A stretch of 64,000 nt of DNA from Cycas panzhihuaensis (GCA_023213395.1 CM041465.1:213473741-213537740); one strand, 5' to 3'; counted from the first letter of the stretch, positions 31,246 through 50,170 are shown. A program made the numbers and translations. Notes: generated by a model from the sequence alone, not told the origin.

Positions 31246-34200
31246 ATATTTGATGGTGTATTTTTCAATTATAATTATTGATATTAAACCTACTCAATTT
31301 GTTGATGAAGAGTAGTATATTAGACATGCATTAAATTTTACTTCATATTTGAGTTATTTAGGTTTTTAAGGCACTTTCTAATAGGCATGTTATTGAGATT
31401 GGATTGTAGGCAGCTAAGTATTGATTATAGGCTTAAACAACCACATGTAGTTGAATATCTTGTATACATGCTGATATGTAAACTTATTAAACTAGACAAA
31501 TGAATATATGTAATATACAGGCTGAACAACTGATATGTAATATATGAATGTCTAGTCTAATATCCCCCTCTTTTAATTATTTAGTATGCTAAATCTCTAT
31601 TGTTAGTAAAAGTATCTCTCCATGAAGGCTAATTTCTAATAAATAAAAAGAGGGCATTGAAACTAATATTTATTTATCATCGAGTTGTGATAACTAATGA
31701 TAAAGATTATTGATCTATATTGCAATGAGTGCAGGGCTATGATTTTGAAATACTATTAAAAATATATATTTTCTATAAAACATTATAAAAGGGATTTTAT
31801 TCAATAAAGAATATTCTAAAATGTACATGATATAATTTTAAACTATATAAAATATCATATATTTTAATTACAACAACATGCAACCTTCTCTCTAGGAACT
31901 CATGAGCCTGTAAACTATGATTGAATGACCTATGAAGAATGCAATCCAACCAATGACTTTGGATAATGAAGAATAAAAGTAGAAATTAATAAGACACCCA
32001 TCATATAGAGACTATGAAACAAATCAAACAAAGAAAACACTTCTTGTTGGATGCTATAAGGAAAATAAAGACATATTAAGGCCATGTAAGAATGCTCATG
32101 TAGACTGAGAACACACCAACAATCTTTTAATAAGATAGATGAACAATAATAGGAAACCAACATAGAAAAGGGTTGTCAAAATTAGATGTGATTGAATGAA
32201 GATAAGGTAATCATACATATCCTAAATGTCACAGTAAAAGATTTTAGATAGAAACCATGAAGACACAAGAATTAGATACCATAGAGGTGTGAAATAAAGA
32301 CACTCAACATAGAAGCAATTGATTAGTGATTATATCAAGAAGAAGAAAGGTTGCAATCTAATCATATGTCTTTACTATGAAGGGAGATAGGCAATGTAGA
32401 GTTGAACAAAGTATTGAGATCCAAAGAAAATGAGGAAGGATGCCCATGAGTTATTGATTGAGTCAGCAAGAGATGAACTACATAAAAATAATGTCAAACA
32501 ACACTCAACCAAGCCAAATTTAGATGAATAAAGTAGAGTACTCTTTTTTGCATGCCCATTGCTGCCATATGTCATGAAACTATTTAATGTAAAATGTCAA
32601 ACTAACCATTATTAGTTTGACTACATAGTAGTAAAAGAAGTTTAAGAGAAAATAACTTCTTGTAGTAGTTGTAACTAATTTTGTGGAGGACGTATCTATC
32701 ACACACGCATACATGGCAAATATTCCTAAATTAAATTTAGGTTAAAACATATTAAACTTTTTATAAAGCTTAGTGACATTTAATTGAATTATAATATAAT
32801 TTAAAGTTTATGAGTGAGTCCCCTACCTGCCAGTCTTTAGTCACAAGGTTATTTGGGTGCTAGAGATTTTTCTAGACCACTAGGAGATAGTTTTTCAAAA
32901 ATAAATATACCACAATGACTAGTTTTTTGAGAGCTTTATTTTGCCAGTGATCACATGCTATATTTTTGTATAAAATTTTAGTAAAAAAGTAAGTTTTTTT
33001 AGTTTTTTAGTGGTATTTTGGTTACTTGAAGTAGATCAAGCCATATAAATAGTCATACCAACTACCTATATGTAGATTGAGGGCTCATACAATTGTCTTC
33101 TTTATTTTTCATACTTAGTTTTCTTATTTTTTTAGTTGAGTTTTGTTGTATACTACTTGAAAAATAGCCATTGAAGTGCTTGTATTTGACTTTAATTAGT
33201 CTCAAGCTCTATGTGGTGAATGGGATAAGAATAAGCTACTCTCAATAGGACAAATGGTATTCATTTAGTTATACTAGTTGTGTATGGTTAGTTATATTAG
33301 TTGTGTATGGTTGGGATAACCACCTCAAAGTGCACCTCTCAGGGTTCACCAAGAATTACTACACTTTGGTTAGATGCTAGTGTTAAAGAATAAGAACCTA
33401 GAGGTGTAAAAGAGGTTTAACTTGCCCTCAAAGGGCACCCATATACCGAGGTGTAGGTTCAAGGACTCATAATATGCATGTTCCCCTATCAACCATGGAG
33501 GGTTGTTATATGTTTTAGGAGTGGAAGGATCATTGTCCTCAGATTACCAAGTAGCTTAGGTAAGGCTCTCCTACCCTCATTGGGAAGGAGGAAATGAAGA
33601 CTTCCTTTCATAAAAGGAGAGTATGGTACGGGTAGGACACAAGATATAAGTACAAGGGTTTTAGGTTAAAGAGTTACCTTTAGGGTTTAGTTATAGTGCA
33701 AAGTTTTATTGAAATCTCGTTTGGTTATATAAAGAGGTGATATTTTCTTATTTTATAGGTATGATGTTTTTATGCAAAGCGTGGTTGTGATGTTTGTAGA
33801 ATAAAATGCTTATTTGATAATGCATATCAATTATAATTTCTCACTCTCAAACTTGCTCCACTTTACTTTTGATTAGAGAAATCTTTAAGCTATTTGCTTT
33901 AAGAAATGCAAAATCCAACTTTGTATTAGAAGAAGATGCAAAGGGAAAGAGAGGGATGGGTACTCTCAAATGCTTATATAATGCCTTTTCTTCTAATATG
34001 CTTTTCCCTTTGATACAAAAAAGAAATGCACTACTTCAACTATGTTTCCTAACCTCGTTTCTACATGCATATGTATATGCAAAATGGGAGGAGTCTTTTC
34101 CTACAATGACTTTTCTTTCATGAAGAAAAAATAGGAAAGAATCAGGGGTTATTTCTCTTTTATGAATGTAAGAAGTATGTTATGCAACATGATAATACTT

Positions 34201-34620
34201 TTGCTTTTATTGTTTATATGCATGTAATCAATATCCACTAAAAGATGAGATTGGAGGAAGAGGGGAGAAAGAGGGAGAGAGCTTGGAAAGATGTACAGGA
34301 TTAGCGATGCTTGGGGAGGACTTTGACTTAGCCTTTCCTTTGCTCTTCCTTGGCTAGTAGCATAAGCTGCTTTGTTGCAGATGTTACGGGATACAATAGG
34401 GCTTCTTTACCTTCTCTAAACTCAAAATAAAATGTTGTAAATAAATAAAGGAAATATAACACTAAAAAGAACAAAAATACATAAGAAAGGAAACAATCCT
34501 AAACTCTTAACTAATGTTACCTCATGATGAAGCCCTTCCTCTTGCCTTACAAGTTAGTGAATACAGATGAGTCCCCCACTTGCAACATAAGACAATGCCT
34601 ACCTACGAGAGGTGTATGCA
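31246..34620. other. 3.4 kb without recognisable genes
   Basis: AT-rich sequence with only short frames on both strands and no domain I can name. The first part may be the interior of the element whose LTR is at 30881. A short tandem duplication at 33266-33311 is the only clear structure. Frames at 33869-34123 (+) and 31930-32163 (-) show no family features. Confidence 0.5.
33266..33311. repeat. 23-bp tandem duplication
   Basis: A 23-base unit (starting tagttata, ending tgtatggt) is repeated directly at 33266-33288 and 33289-33311 with one difference. Confidence 0.9.
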
Positions 34621-38422
<3,802 letters not shown>

Positions 38423-41400
38423 TGTTTCCCGGCTACCGAGAATAGGTTCTTGGCAAGTCAACTCAGGTAAGTGCAGGTATGCTTATATCCTTTGCCTTTG
38501 TCACTTCTCTATAAATATAAATCGAAGCATCTATTTTTTATTGCATAGCTGACTTATACATTTGAGTGGTCATCTTGCATCCGTTGCTTGATCATATTGC
38601 CTGACACTATTCTAGCCTATGACGATCCGTGAGACATTCATCCCCCTAGCACTTCACAACCCTCCTATGCACTTCCATGCTGTCTTAAGCATCAACTAGC
38701 ATGTGTGATCCATTCACGCCTTCATCACTACATCACAGCTCCTAGCACCTTGCTAGGAGTGATTGGCATCTTTTATCTAATTAATAATATCTTGGTAACC
38801 CTATCTCTCTAGTGCCCCATCTGATCTAGGTCATTTCCTTGCTATGGCTGTCCGTAGCCATTTGGACATGGGGTTCAACCCATCCTAGGCCTAGGGCACC
38901 CTCTTTTAGGGCTCCTAGTTCTCTTTTTTTCTTCTGTTTTGCATTCTGTCACCGCACTGTGACAAATGTCACGGTAAACTTCACAGTACCACAAACTTTA
39001 CCGCAAGGCGACTATCATAAACATTTTTTTTAATCTGTTATGGTAATTTTCGTATTTTTTGCAAAATTGCCACGTGACTTAGTTACACCTCGAGTCCTAG
39101 CCTAACCCTAATTGACCAATTAAGTTAGGGTTAGGTATGAAACCCAAAAGGACTTCATTTTTCCTATCTTCTTCCATCTATTCTCCTCTCCTCTTGAACT
39201 TTCACAGGTGATTTTCTACATGAGCACCCTGCAACATCTGAGATACCTATGTTCTAGCCTGAGATCCGCCTTCTTAAGCCTAGATCCGTGGCAGCAGGCT
39301 CGAGATCAAGCTTCCCCAAGCAAGGATGTGCTCCAAGTCCCACCTCCACACGTAATCATCAGGTTTCACCAAGCTTCTGTTCAAGTTTCATAGCCTTTGC
39401 AGGGATCCACCTGCAAGCCTCATAAAACTATCTTTTTTTGCCATTTTCTCAAGCAGACTTGCCATCAATCCGCTCATAGCAGGTACTACTTCATGTTTAT
39501 TTCATTTTGTTCCTTTTAGCTCCCCTAAAAGAGATCAGATTCCTTGTATATTTTTCTTTTCACAGTTTTCCATCACATATAAGAGGCATCCCCTCTATCC
39601 TTCCTTATCTGTCCACCCTACCTTTGTGCTCTCTCTTGGTTTCTCTAAGAAGGTTGCGAGGAGTGGTCCTAAAAGGGCAAGAGAAAGGAGCTAAGATGAG
39701 TTCCCCACCCAACTAGGCCTACTCCTCAAGGGCAACCCCCTTCTTCCCTTTTCCTCTTCCTCTCTTGTGCCTTTCTTGGGTTACCAGGGAGCTCTCGGAA
39801 GAAGGCTATCACTGGTATCAGCATATGTAGCCCCTTGCTACACTAGTTCTAGGCTTGAGCACCTCACATGGGTAGAGTTTCCAGCCCTTAGTTGTGTCAC
39901 ATATCATCTTTGGGTGTTAAGCTTGGTCAAAAGTTGAAAATGTCACATATTGCAACATTTGCAACGTCAATAGTATTTGTAAACCTTGAGCTACTTGTTT
40001 CTCCCACTGCTAGCTACTACTTAGGCTATCCCGATTTATTGTTCATGCACTTGGGGACAGCATGGAGGTGTGTACATTAGAGGGTTAGCCATTCTGAGGC
40101 TAACCATCCACATCCTTTATCTTGTCTTACTTGTATTGAGGAGATTGAAAGTTATTTCTTAGTTAGAAATTAACTTTGATTAAAGTGCTTTATTTGCAAC
40201 ATTTTAGGTACTTCGCATCTACATATACATATATATTTCGCATCCTAGCAGCCCCTTGGAAAATGGTAGAGAACTTTTGTGATTGCAGGTTCTGCCACGT
40301 CATTCACGGAGAAGGAAGAACCGCTTCAATCTAATACATCTCTTACTTTCTTTTCCTTGGTCATTTATGTTTCTAGTATAGTGTTTTCCTTTGCTTTTCT
40401 CACATTTTTCTTTTAGTTCGAGGAAGGTAAGAGAGGCATAATGCCATTGCCCTACGCTCCACGCTTATTGGGAAAGGAAAAGAGAAGTGCGAACGATGTA
40501 GGATAACGTCTCTACTTTAGCCATAAGGTTATCCAGGTATGTCGCCCTCTTCTTTTCATAGCTCTTTCCCTTTTCTTTTTTTAAGCTTACTTGCTTACAT
40601 AATGAAAACATAAAAGAAAAAAAGAAAAGTAACTAATTTGAGTCAACCCTTTACATATGCATGCTATACTTGCATTCTTAGGAAAGAGCATGAGATAGGA
40701 ACTATGCCCTCCCTCTTTCCACTTGATTGCATACAACCCCTTTAGGCTTTGCATCTTTAGTGTGCATGATTGTGTTTGATTGGTTTGCCCTCTTCATTTC
40801 CTATTCTTCCACTTAAAGTGAAAAGGGAGTGAGGACTTATATTCGAGAGTAGACAATAGTATATTTGTTATTTATATACAATTTCTTTGTCTCTTGTTTA
40901 CACACACAACTAGCGAGATACCATTTCACCATCATACATCAAAGGTTGACCCCTCTACACGTAGGATGATGAAAGCTCCTTTTGCCATTGTCCTTTATTC
41001 CCCCAAACTCACTTTAGGTGGGTTAGCCTAAGGAGGATTTGTTCTCTAGTACATCCTCCTCTAACCCCATCACACTGACTTTGACTAAATAATCTTAACA
41101 TCTTCTCCTTTGGGTGGGTCCCGTGTACGAGGTGGTTATTCAATACCACCCTTACAATCGTGTACCACCTGTGTCACTAACCCATATATATCCCATTCTT
41201 ATCTCTCTATTTTCCATGAGGATATGTTCCCTTGTTTAGTCTTGCCCTTTCCTTCTGGCCATCTAAGGGCAGGAAGACATATGTCTTGAGGTTACTCAGG
41301 AAACCAAGGATATCCCTCACTTGTGCTATCCCCAAAAACTAAAACTGAATTACCCATAGGGAAGTTGTGTACCATCCGTGGGTCCCAAACCTATGTTTCG

Positions 41401-41523
41401 ACACATGGACGCCCTATGCAGGTGACTTCTCTCACTTGTTGGATTGACTCTATATTTTGGAGTCTTCCGTTGACCAACCTAATCCTAACTAAGTGTAGTT
41501 ATCATCCTATAGACGCGATTCCA
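38423..41523 (+). repeat. Gypsy-2 5' LTR
   Basis: Starts TGTTTCCCGG. Bases 38423-40951 align with the 3' LTR at 53322-55830. The 3' boundary at 41523 is set by the CA one base before the primer site at 41525, giving 3.1 kb. If the LTR instead ended at 40951, the match to the 3' LTR would be complete but the primer site would lie 570 bases inside. The segment contains a hairpin at 38972-39003. Confidence 0.7.
38972..39003 (+). other. Hairpin with GTACC core in the LTR
   Basis: Arms cggtaaactt and aaactttaccg (one mismatch) enclose cacagtaccac. The 12-base core cacagtaccaca is the exact sense-strand loop of the gypsy-3 hairpin at 61621-61656. The 3' LTR has a decayed version near 53860-53920. 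Confidence 0.6.
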
Positions 41524-41524
41524 C

Positions 41525-41533
41525 TGGCGACCA
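41525..41533 (+). other. Primer binding site, Arg tRNA type
   Basis: tggcgacca, preceded by CA and one base. TGGCGACC-like sites complementary to Arg tRNA are known for Ogre/Tat elements. Only nine bases match clearly. Confidence 0.6.
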
Positions 41534-42930
41534 TATTAGAGACCCTTTAGTAAGGGAATCAGTCTTTCTCCCTTCCTATTGGTGTTACCTCCTCTTAGTA
41601 TCTCTCCCTTTTAGTCTTATTGGGTAGCCCCCAATGCGTACACCACCTTATCTTTCCCTTCTTCCAACCTATAGGCAGAGCTTACATGCGACGATTTTCA
41701 TGTCACTTACGAGGTCTACCTCTGTTGTTGGAAGAACCCTCATATAACTCCCTTCCCACATCGGATCCTGATTCGACTATGGAGGGATTTCTTTTAGATT
41801 GGGCATACCATGCTTATGTGTCTAATTCCCTTGAGCTTTGTACTTCATTCCAAGGGTCCACCCAAGGAAGTGAAGATCCCATCTTTTATCTGCATGACCA
41901 ATAACACCCGCAATCTCACCATTCCTCTACTCACGAAGTAGTGCCTTTGTCTCCTTTAGAGTTTCACCACCATCATGGTGATTCTTATAAGGACTGTCCT
42001 GTAGGGTCCGCTTCATATGAGGTTCCGTCCATCTCTTACGATCAGGCGAATACTCCTCCCGCAGATGTAGTAGAAGTCCTAAGCCAATGTTTTTAAGCTC
42101 CCCATCTCCAAGTACACCCTAAGTGGTTCGAGAACGTATTGCGAAGCGTTGTCCTTCCTTCTTCTATATCTCCCTTACCTCGCTCATCCCATTTGACTTC
42201 CTTACCTATGATGAGCCTACCTCTCACCTCATCCTCTTCTCTCCATGGTTTATATTCCTTGGGGACTACTTAGGGCATGTTTTCTTCTCAACTCAGATTG
42301 AGCATGCCCCCATCTAGTCAAATGACTAGTCCTCCTCTGACCATCATCTATCCACCACCTACTAGACTTAGGGGACCCTCGTATCTCCCTACTTCTAGTC
42401 ATGTGGGGTCTGCCCCCATACACTCCCAACACCAACCTAAGGACTTTTCTCTCTACGTGCCTCCCAGTTACACCGCTTAACCATGGGGGCACGGTAAAGG
42501 GAACTCCCTTTCTGCTTATAGGGTGGATCCTTTGCTCCCTTATGGGGTCGTGCCACCCACGGGTGGCCCATATGGGCAAAATCTGGTCCCTCACCCCTTC
42601 TTTTTGCCATCCTATATAACACCTTATATTACGTCTTTACAAGGAGGGCGAACTCCCTCTCAAGGCATTTCCCCTCAAGCTCCTTTCCAACAAGGAGTGT
42701 TTCCTTTAGGAGGGATGGGTCCATCACACCATCTATTTCTATGCATATATCTTCGAATGTGGGATTCGTGCCCTGTCACTAAACGATGGGAGGACAACAT
42801 CCCCTTTTGAACCAAACCCTCCAAGGAGGATTCAGGCAACCTTGCCCACTATCGTTTCCAGCTTCCGTTGACCCTATGGTCTAGTCAAGGGCATGCCTCT
42901 TTATGGACTATTAGTCAACGCCTTTGTCTA
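41534..42930 (+). other. Gypsy-2 region between primer site and gag domain
   Basis: A GC-richer 1.4-kb stretch with several overlapping short frames (for example 41620-41904 and 42523-42810) rich in Pro, Ser and His. No domain is recognised. It could be the proline-rich N-terminal part of Gag or the extra ORF1 that Ogre elements have before gag. Confidence 0.45.
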
Positions 42931-43816
42931 TCAAGGCGTTAAAAACTAACTTGCCGCCTTACCCTCCTGAAGTCCCCAAATTTGATGGGACTTCGTCATA
43001 AGACCCAATGAAGCATGTCCATAGTTCTTCTATGGCATGCATTGACTATTAGGCCTACGACCATATTGTCATGAAACCTTTTCTGCGATCCCCTCAAGGC
43101 GATGCCCTCAACTGGTTTTATCACCTACCTGCACATTCTATTTTTTCATTCCAGCAACTCGTGGATGAATTTGTCATCTACTTTCACATAGCTCATCCAT
43201 TCAAGAGTGGGATGAAATCCCTTTTGTCTCTTAAACAAGGTGACGATGAAATGAATCGTGACTTTGTGAGACATTTTCACAACCTTCTTCATTCCACCAA
43301 GGTGACTCTACCTAAGGAGTTAAAGAGGGACCTCTTTGTCAATGCCCTTCGCCCAGAAGTCCACATCGAAGTCCTTAAGATGGGGGCGACTACGTGTGAC
43401 TCTACCATAGTGAAGTACTTGGTGCTTGAGGCCATTGAGATCCATGTTGGACTCAAGAAGCTTCTAAAGCCTTTGCAATGACGTGAGGTACCTCCACCAC
43501 CTCGAGAGATCAAAACCCAGCAACCCACTAGGTCTTCTTCTCATCCTACTGAGAAGACCTTAGATCCTCTTACTTTGGCCATATGTTCATTTGAACGTAC
43601 TATGAAAGAGCTCAAACTCCAAGTTCTTTTATCCCCCATGTCGCATAAGTCAGTCCACCAGGCTACCCAAGTTGTTCCCTCTAAGGGTGGTAACACCCTG
43701 TCTTCTCAAGTGAGGAAACCCAATTCCTCCCTTGAAAGGAGGTGGTACTCCATCCATGGAGAATGCTTCTACAAAGATTCATACTGCCAGGCCCAACATC
43801 CTAGGGCTGCCCTATA
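42931..43816 (+). pseudogene. Gypsy-2 gag
   Basis: The domain starts with PPEVPKFDGTSS (near 42965) and continues in the 43071-43481 frame: GDALNWFYHLPAHSIFSFQQ, FVIYFHIAHPFKSGMKSL, NRDFVRHFHNLL and LFVNALRPEVHIEVL. This is the retrotransposon gag domain, equivalent to G-x-A-x-x-W-[FY]...F...F..[RY]F. A weak Cys/His cluster near 43765 (GECFYKDSYC) may be the knuckle remnant. Stops at about 42999 and after 43481 break it. Confidence 0.88.
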
Positions 43817-44280
43817 ATGTGACTCTTCCCCCAAACGAGCATTTAGGCCCAACCTAGACTAGCCCGTCCATAGAGATCCCTTCCCCAAACATAGGGAACA
43901 TTATCACAACCACCAATAAAAGAACAACTAGAACCGAGGAAGATCCCCAAACCCTTGCCCTTCATAATCCAAAGGGCAGGGTACGAGGAATTCATCCTCT
44001 TCCTTGGGTTCCCCTGACTATTATACTCATTTGCCTTCATGATCCCGAAATAAAGGAAAGAAGGTTATTCAGATGATTGAGACTACTCCATTGTATGCTC
44101 TAACCCAATCTTAAGCAGTCAAAGAGGTAAACGACGTCTCTTAATCTATATCTCACTTTGACCCTCTTCTAGAAACCTCTCCTCCAAAAGTCCCTATACT
44201 CCCTAAGAATATTCCCATGCACCCAGGTCGCTACGACTTTCGAAGGGCTCTTCCCTAACCCGTCGCAAAGGGGAAGCCTT
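43817..44280 (+). pseudogene. Gypsy-2 gag-protease linker
   Basis: Short broken frames, with matches to the equivalent gypsy A stretch beginning only near 44280 (DELHNVAVGMSIMDILRS). No enzyme motif. Confidence 0.45.
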
Positions 44281-44850
44281 TCTCCATCATCGACGAGCTT
44301 CATAACGTGGCCGTCGGGATGTCCATAATGGACATCTTGAGGAGCTGCCCTGAATAACGTACGTTTCTTCTAGAAGCCTTAGGATTAGGTGACGCATCCA
44401 TTCATGCCTTAGGTGTTGCCCCAAGTCATGAACCCATCATCTCTTTTGATCTTAAGGATCTTCCCCTTGCTAGTGAAAGGGAGTACTAGTGGCACTTCCT
44501 TTTGACCATAACCATTAATACTCCTGATTATACTTTATGGAGAATCGTTATCGATAATGGTTCTTCTGTTAATACCATACCCTTACGTGTCATGCAAGAG
44601 CTTGGCATATTAGCCTTGGAGCTGGTTCCATGGTGGTGTAAAGGCTACGATGATAGTAAAAAAATAGCCTTAGGATCAGTGTCCATCCCTCTTACTCTTA
44701 AGGATAAGACTGTTCTCACTGATATTGTAGTCCTCAATGTCGATGTTGACTACAATCTTCTATTGGGATGCCCATGGCTTGACTAGATGGGAGTCATGTG
44801 CTCATCCCATTGGGGGCAGCTTAAATTTGTCAATGAGGGGCAAATGAAGA
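44281..44850 (+). pseudogene. Gypsy-2 aspartic protease
   Basis: The frame 44502-44786 reads WRIVIDNGSSVNTIPLRVMQ, then WWCKGYDDSKKIALGSVSIP and DVDYNLLLGCPWLD. This is the single active-site Asp with the L-L-L-G-x-P-W-[LI] C-terminal motif of Tat-type proteases. After a TAG the reading continues with HWGQLKFVNEGQMKII, again a Tat signature (LHQKLKF in relatives). The domain itself is open in this copy. Confidence 0.9.
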
Positions 44851-45620
44851 TTATCTCCTGGGACCCTCCTCCCACTAAGCAACCGTGCCAATCTCATCAA
44901 GTGGCTCATGGCTAAGCAAAGGGAGACAAGGACCTTTCTACCCATGCCTCTGCTTGCTCCATCAATATCCCTAATCCATCCCCTTTGGAAGAAGACCCTT
45001 CATCCGCTTCTTCCAACCTCACGCGCTTTGCCCCTATCGGTGTCAGAAGCTACAGGTGTCTCACCATACTTAGGGATGATGAGTCCGGTATCCTCACCCT
45101 ATCTCCCTCCTAGGCACAAGTAGGGGGTACCTCCTTCATTCCAAGTCCCAATCTGGAACCTCTATTATCGAAGAAACTAACTCTTCTCTTGTGTCTCATG
45201 TCATCACTCCTGTTGATCAAGTGATATTTAAATGTTCCCTTTTATCGCCCCCCATAAGCAATGAAGCTAGGGAGCCTCCTATTGTCCCTCACATGAGTCC
45301 TCTTTCTGACTCTATATCGACCACTGTGGTCCCACTTCTTCTACTTCCTCTCTCTCCTCATCCTCTTGAAGTGTGGTCATCCATGGGGTGGATTACTTCG
45401 AGGATGACAAGGCTCTACTTGAGTATTTAGTGGGCTCCGCGCCCAATCTCCCTTCTGGTCACCATAGGCTTAGCCACCAGAAGGTCTTAGCTATTGGGTC
45501 TTCCTTCTCTGACCCAATTTCGTCTCTTATTCTACCCCTTCCCGTTGATCGAGCCTCCCTTCACTTTGAGGAGGGGAATGCCATGTGCATGGGGGCAACC
45601 GAGGACATAGTCCTTGCCCT
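44851..45620 (+). pseudogene. Gypsy-2 protease-RT linker
   Basis: Pro/Ser-rich broken frames. The last part (from 45373) is in frame with RT and reads MVIHGVDYFEDDKALLEYL. No domain is recognised. Confidence 0.6.
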
Positions 45621-46700
45621 AGGCAAAGTCATTAAGGTGGGAGCAGAATGCTCTCCTGATGAAATGAAGGAGTATACCCTTTTGTTCCAGGAGTTTCAAG
45701 ACGTTTTCGTGTGGGACTATTCTGATATGAAGGGGATAGACCCTTCAATCATTACCCATAACCTCACCACCATCCTGGGTGCTTGCCTTATGCGTCAAAA
45801 GCAGCATTCTCTTCACCCCAAGCTTTTAGCTGCTATCAAGCTGGAAGTCGAGAAACTCCTAAACTCAAGGTTAATCACTTCCATCGACTATCCCAAGTGG
45901 GTGTCCAATATTGTCCCTATTGCCAAAAAGAACAGGACAATTCGGATATGTGTTAATTTTCGAGACATCAACAATGCATGTCCCAAGGACAACTTCCCAC
46001 TTCCCTTCATTTATCAGTTTATTGATCAAACTACTGGTTTTGATGTCATGTCCTTAATGGACAGTTTCTCCAACTATAACCAAATCTAGATTTCTTCTGA
46101 AGACCGTCATAAGATGGCCTTCACTACCCCATAGGGTAGCTTTGCCTATAAGGCGATGCCCTTTAGGTTAAAGAATGCAGACACCACTTATCAAAGGGTG
46201 ATGTAGTTCATTTTTCACGACCTTATCAACAAATCTTTAAAGGTCTTCATGGACGATATGATGGGCCTCTTACGTGTTAGAGCCTATCATCATTCCGATT
46301 TGCGGGATATTTTCATGCGATGCCACAAATACTATATGAGCCTCAACCCTCTTAAATGCATGTTTTCCATAATAGCTAGCAAAATCCTTGGTTTCCTTAT
46401 GTCAAAATAAGGGATCCAAACTGACCCCGATAAAGTCAAGGCCATCCTTGACATGCCGCCTCCTAGAACCCAATGATAGATCAAGTCGTTCTTAGGTAGG
46501 CTCAGATTCCTTAGGCATTTCTTAGCAAATTTCGCTATAAATGCCAAACCTCTTACTAACCTATTAAAGAAGGGAGCCCTGTTCATTTGGTCTTCAAAGG
46601 CCCAGCAAGCCTTCAAAGGGCTCAAGGAAGCCCTCGCTTCCACCGTGATGTTAGTGCCCCCTCTCTTTAACAGGTCGTTCATTCTTTATACCTTGACTAT
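45621..46700 (+). pseudogene. Gypsy-2 reverse transcriptase and start of RNase H
   Basis: The open part to 46089 reads FQEFQDVFVWDYSDMKGIDP, LNSRLITSIDYPKWVSN, IRICVNFRDINNACPKDNF and MDSFSNYNQI. After TAG stops it continues with MPFRLKNADTTYQRVM and the catalytic box VFMDDMM (FMDD, both Asp kept; YVDD is usual). Then come CHKYYMSLNPLKCMFS and FLGRLRFLRHFLANFA. Stops at 46087, 46132 and 46204 are TAG where relatives have Trp or Gln. The enzyme would copy genomic RNA. Confidence 0.92.
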
Positions 46701-47040
46701 CGATGAGTCGATGGTTCGAGAACTAAGAGGGCCATTTACTTCATCAGTGGCACTCTTGTAGGTACTAAACTTAACTATTCCCTCACTAAGAAGGAGTGTC
46801 TTTCCTTAGTACATGCAACCAAGAAGTTCAGGCACTACTTGCTTGGGAATATCACTTGGGTAATCGTCTAATCTGATCCCCTACTATGTTTACTCACTTG
46901 ACTTCACTTAACAGGTAGGACCGGCAAATGGGCCGTCCTCCTTTAAGAATTTGACCTCCAAATCATAAATAAGAAGTTAAAGAAGGGGATGGTGGTGGTT
47001 GAGTAACTCGCTGACACCCCCATCCTGAACCCTTTCAACA
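46701..47040 (+). pseudogene. Gypsy-2 first RNase H (RT-linked)
   Basis: Remnants read AIYFISGTLVGTKLNYSLTK after a frameshift, then KKFRHYLLGNITWVIV, LHLTGRTGKWAVLLQEFDLQ and LADTPILN. This is the ordinary gypsy RNase H/connection, directly after RT. The catalytic residues near 46680-46740 are not readable because of frame damage. Confidence 0.75.
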
Positions 47041-48362
47041 TTCCCGTTGACGATTCTCTCCTTGACGAGCCTATCCTAGCCATTCATGACTCTCCTCCCC
47101 ATCCACTTGCAGATAGTGAGTGATATGGAGATATTATACAATACCTCGCCCAGTAGTAGTATTGCCCTGAAGCTAGCAACAAAGTTAGGTCTCATATTCA
47201 GGCTATTACTAGGTAATACTTCCTTATGGACGAAGTATTGTACAAGAGATCCTTTGATGGTATCCTTCTTCACTACATCGACTCTGATGAAGCAAACTAA
47301 ATACTTCGTGAGTGCTACAACAACATTTACGGGGGCCACTTTGGGGCCAATCCATGGCCCAAAGGAGCCTCTGTGTGGGGTATTACTAGTTGTCCCTCTT
47401 TAAGGACACCCATACCTATGCCCTAAGATATCGATGATGCTAGGAGCATGCCAACATCACTGACTCGCCTTTCGAGGCCCTCCATTTTATCATATCTCTG
47501 TGGCCCTTCTCCCAATGGGGGTTAGACCTTATTGGAGCCATAACACCGTCCTCTTCGTCGTAGCATAAGTACATCTTGACTGCTATGGAGTACTTCACTA
47601 AATGGGTGGAAGTAATTCCTTTGACCACTACTCCTAACAAGACAATAGCCACCTTCATCTACCAATATATTATTTGCCATTTCGGAGTTCCTGATGTCTT
47701 GATCACGGACAATGGGACTCCTTTCTGTAATAAGGAGATGGATGAACTCTGTGAGAAATTCAATATTTCTTACAAAACCTCCTCTCTATATTACCCCCAG
47801 GCCAATGGTTAAGTCGAATCATTCAACAAAACCCTTATAAATATTTTAAAGAAAATTGTAGCCCAATCCTAAAGAGATTTACATCTTCAGCTCCTTTTTG
47901 GTCTATGGGCATATCGCACGTCTATTTGTACAACTACAAGAATGACCCCTTTCTCCCTAGTCTATGGAATATAGGCGATTCTCCCATTTGAAATGGAGAT
48001 TCCCTCCTTATGAGTCTATCTTTGAGATTTTGTTGATGAGGAGTCTATCCGCCAAGCTCACCTCTTAGACCTCGAGGCCTTAGATGAGAAGCGCTTAACT
48101 GCCTACAAAGCAAACCTCGCTTCTAAGGCTAGGGCATGAAGGACATATGACAAACACTTTCATCCCTGTCCTTTGCATCCCAGGGACTGCATCCTCAAAC
48201 TGGAGTATCTCCATGACTGCTTGACCAAGTTCAGACCTAAATGGGTTGGCCCCTTCGTCGTTTTTGAGAGCATAAGTAACAATACTTATAAGATAACAAC
48301 TTTGGAAGGTCTCGAATTTGAGAAGGCCGTTAATGGGAAATTCTAGAAGAAATTTTACGCAT
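47041..48362 (+). pseudogene. Gypsy-2 integrase
   Basis: The zinc-binding part reads VLYKRSFDGILLHYID and ECYNNIYGGHFGANPWPKGA. The core is KYILTAMEYFTKWVEVIPLT (47565-47625), where the first catalytic Asp (ATDYFTKW) is Glu. It continues with VPDVLITDNGTPFCNKEMDE (second Asp kept) and YYPQANG then VESFNKTL (Glu kept). The C-terminal module reads LKLEYLHDCLTKF, PKWVGPFVV and ITTLEGLEFEKAVNGKF. TAG stops and shifts interrupt it. It would join cDNA to the chromosome. Confidence 0.9.

Positions 48363-50170
<1,808 letters not shown>

Noticed and set aside
33869-34123. 84-codon + strand frame as a small host gene
   Set aside because: No recognisable domain, no promoter or splice context, and it lies in repeat-rich DNA. 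Length alone is not enough.
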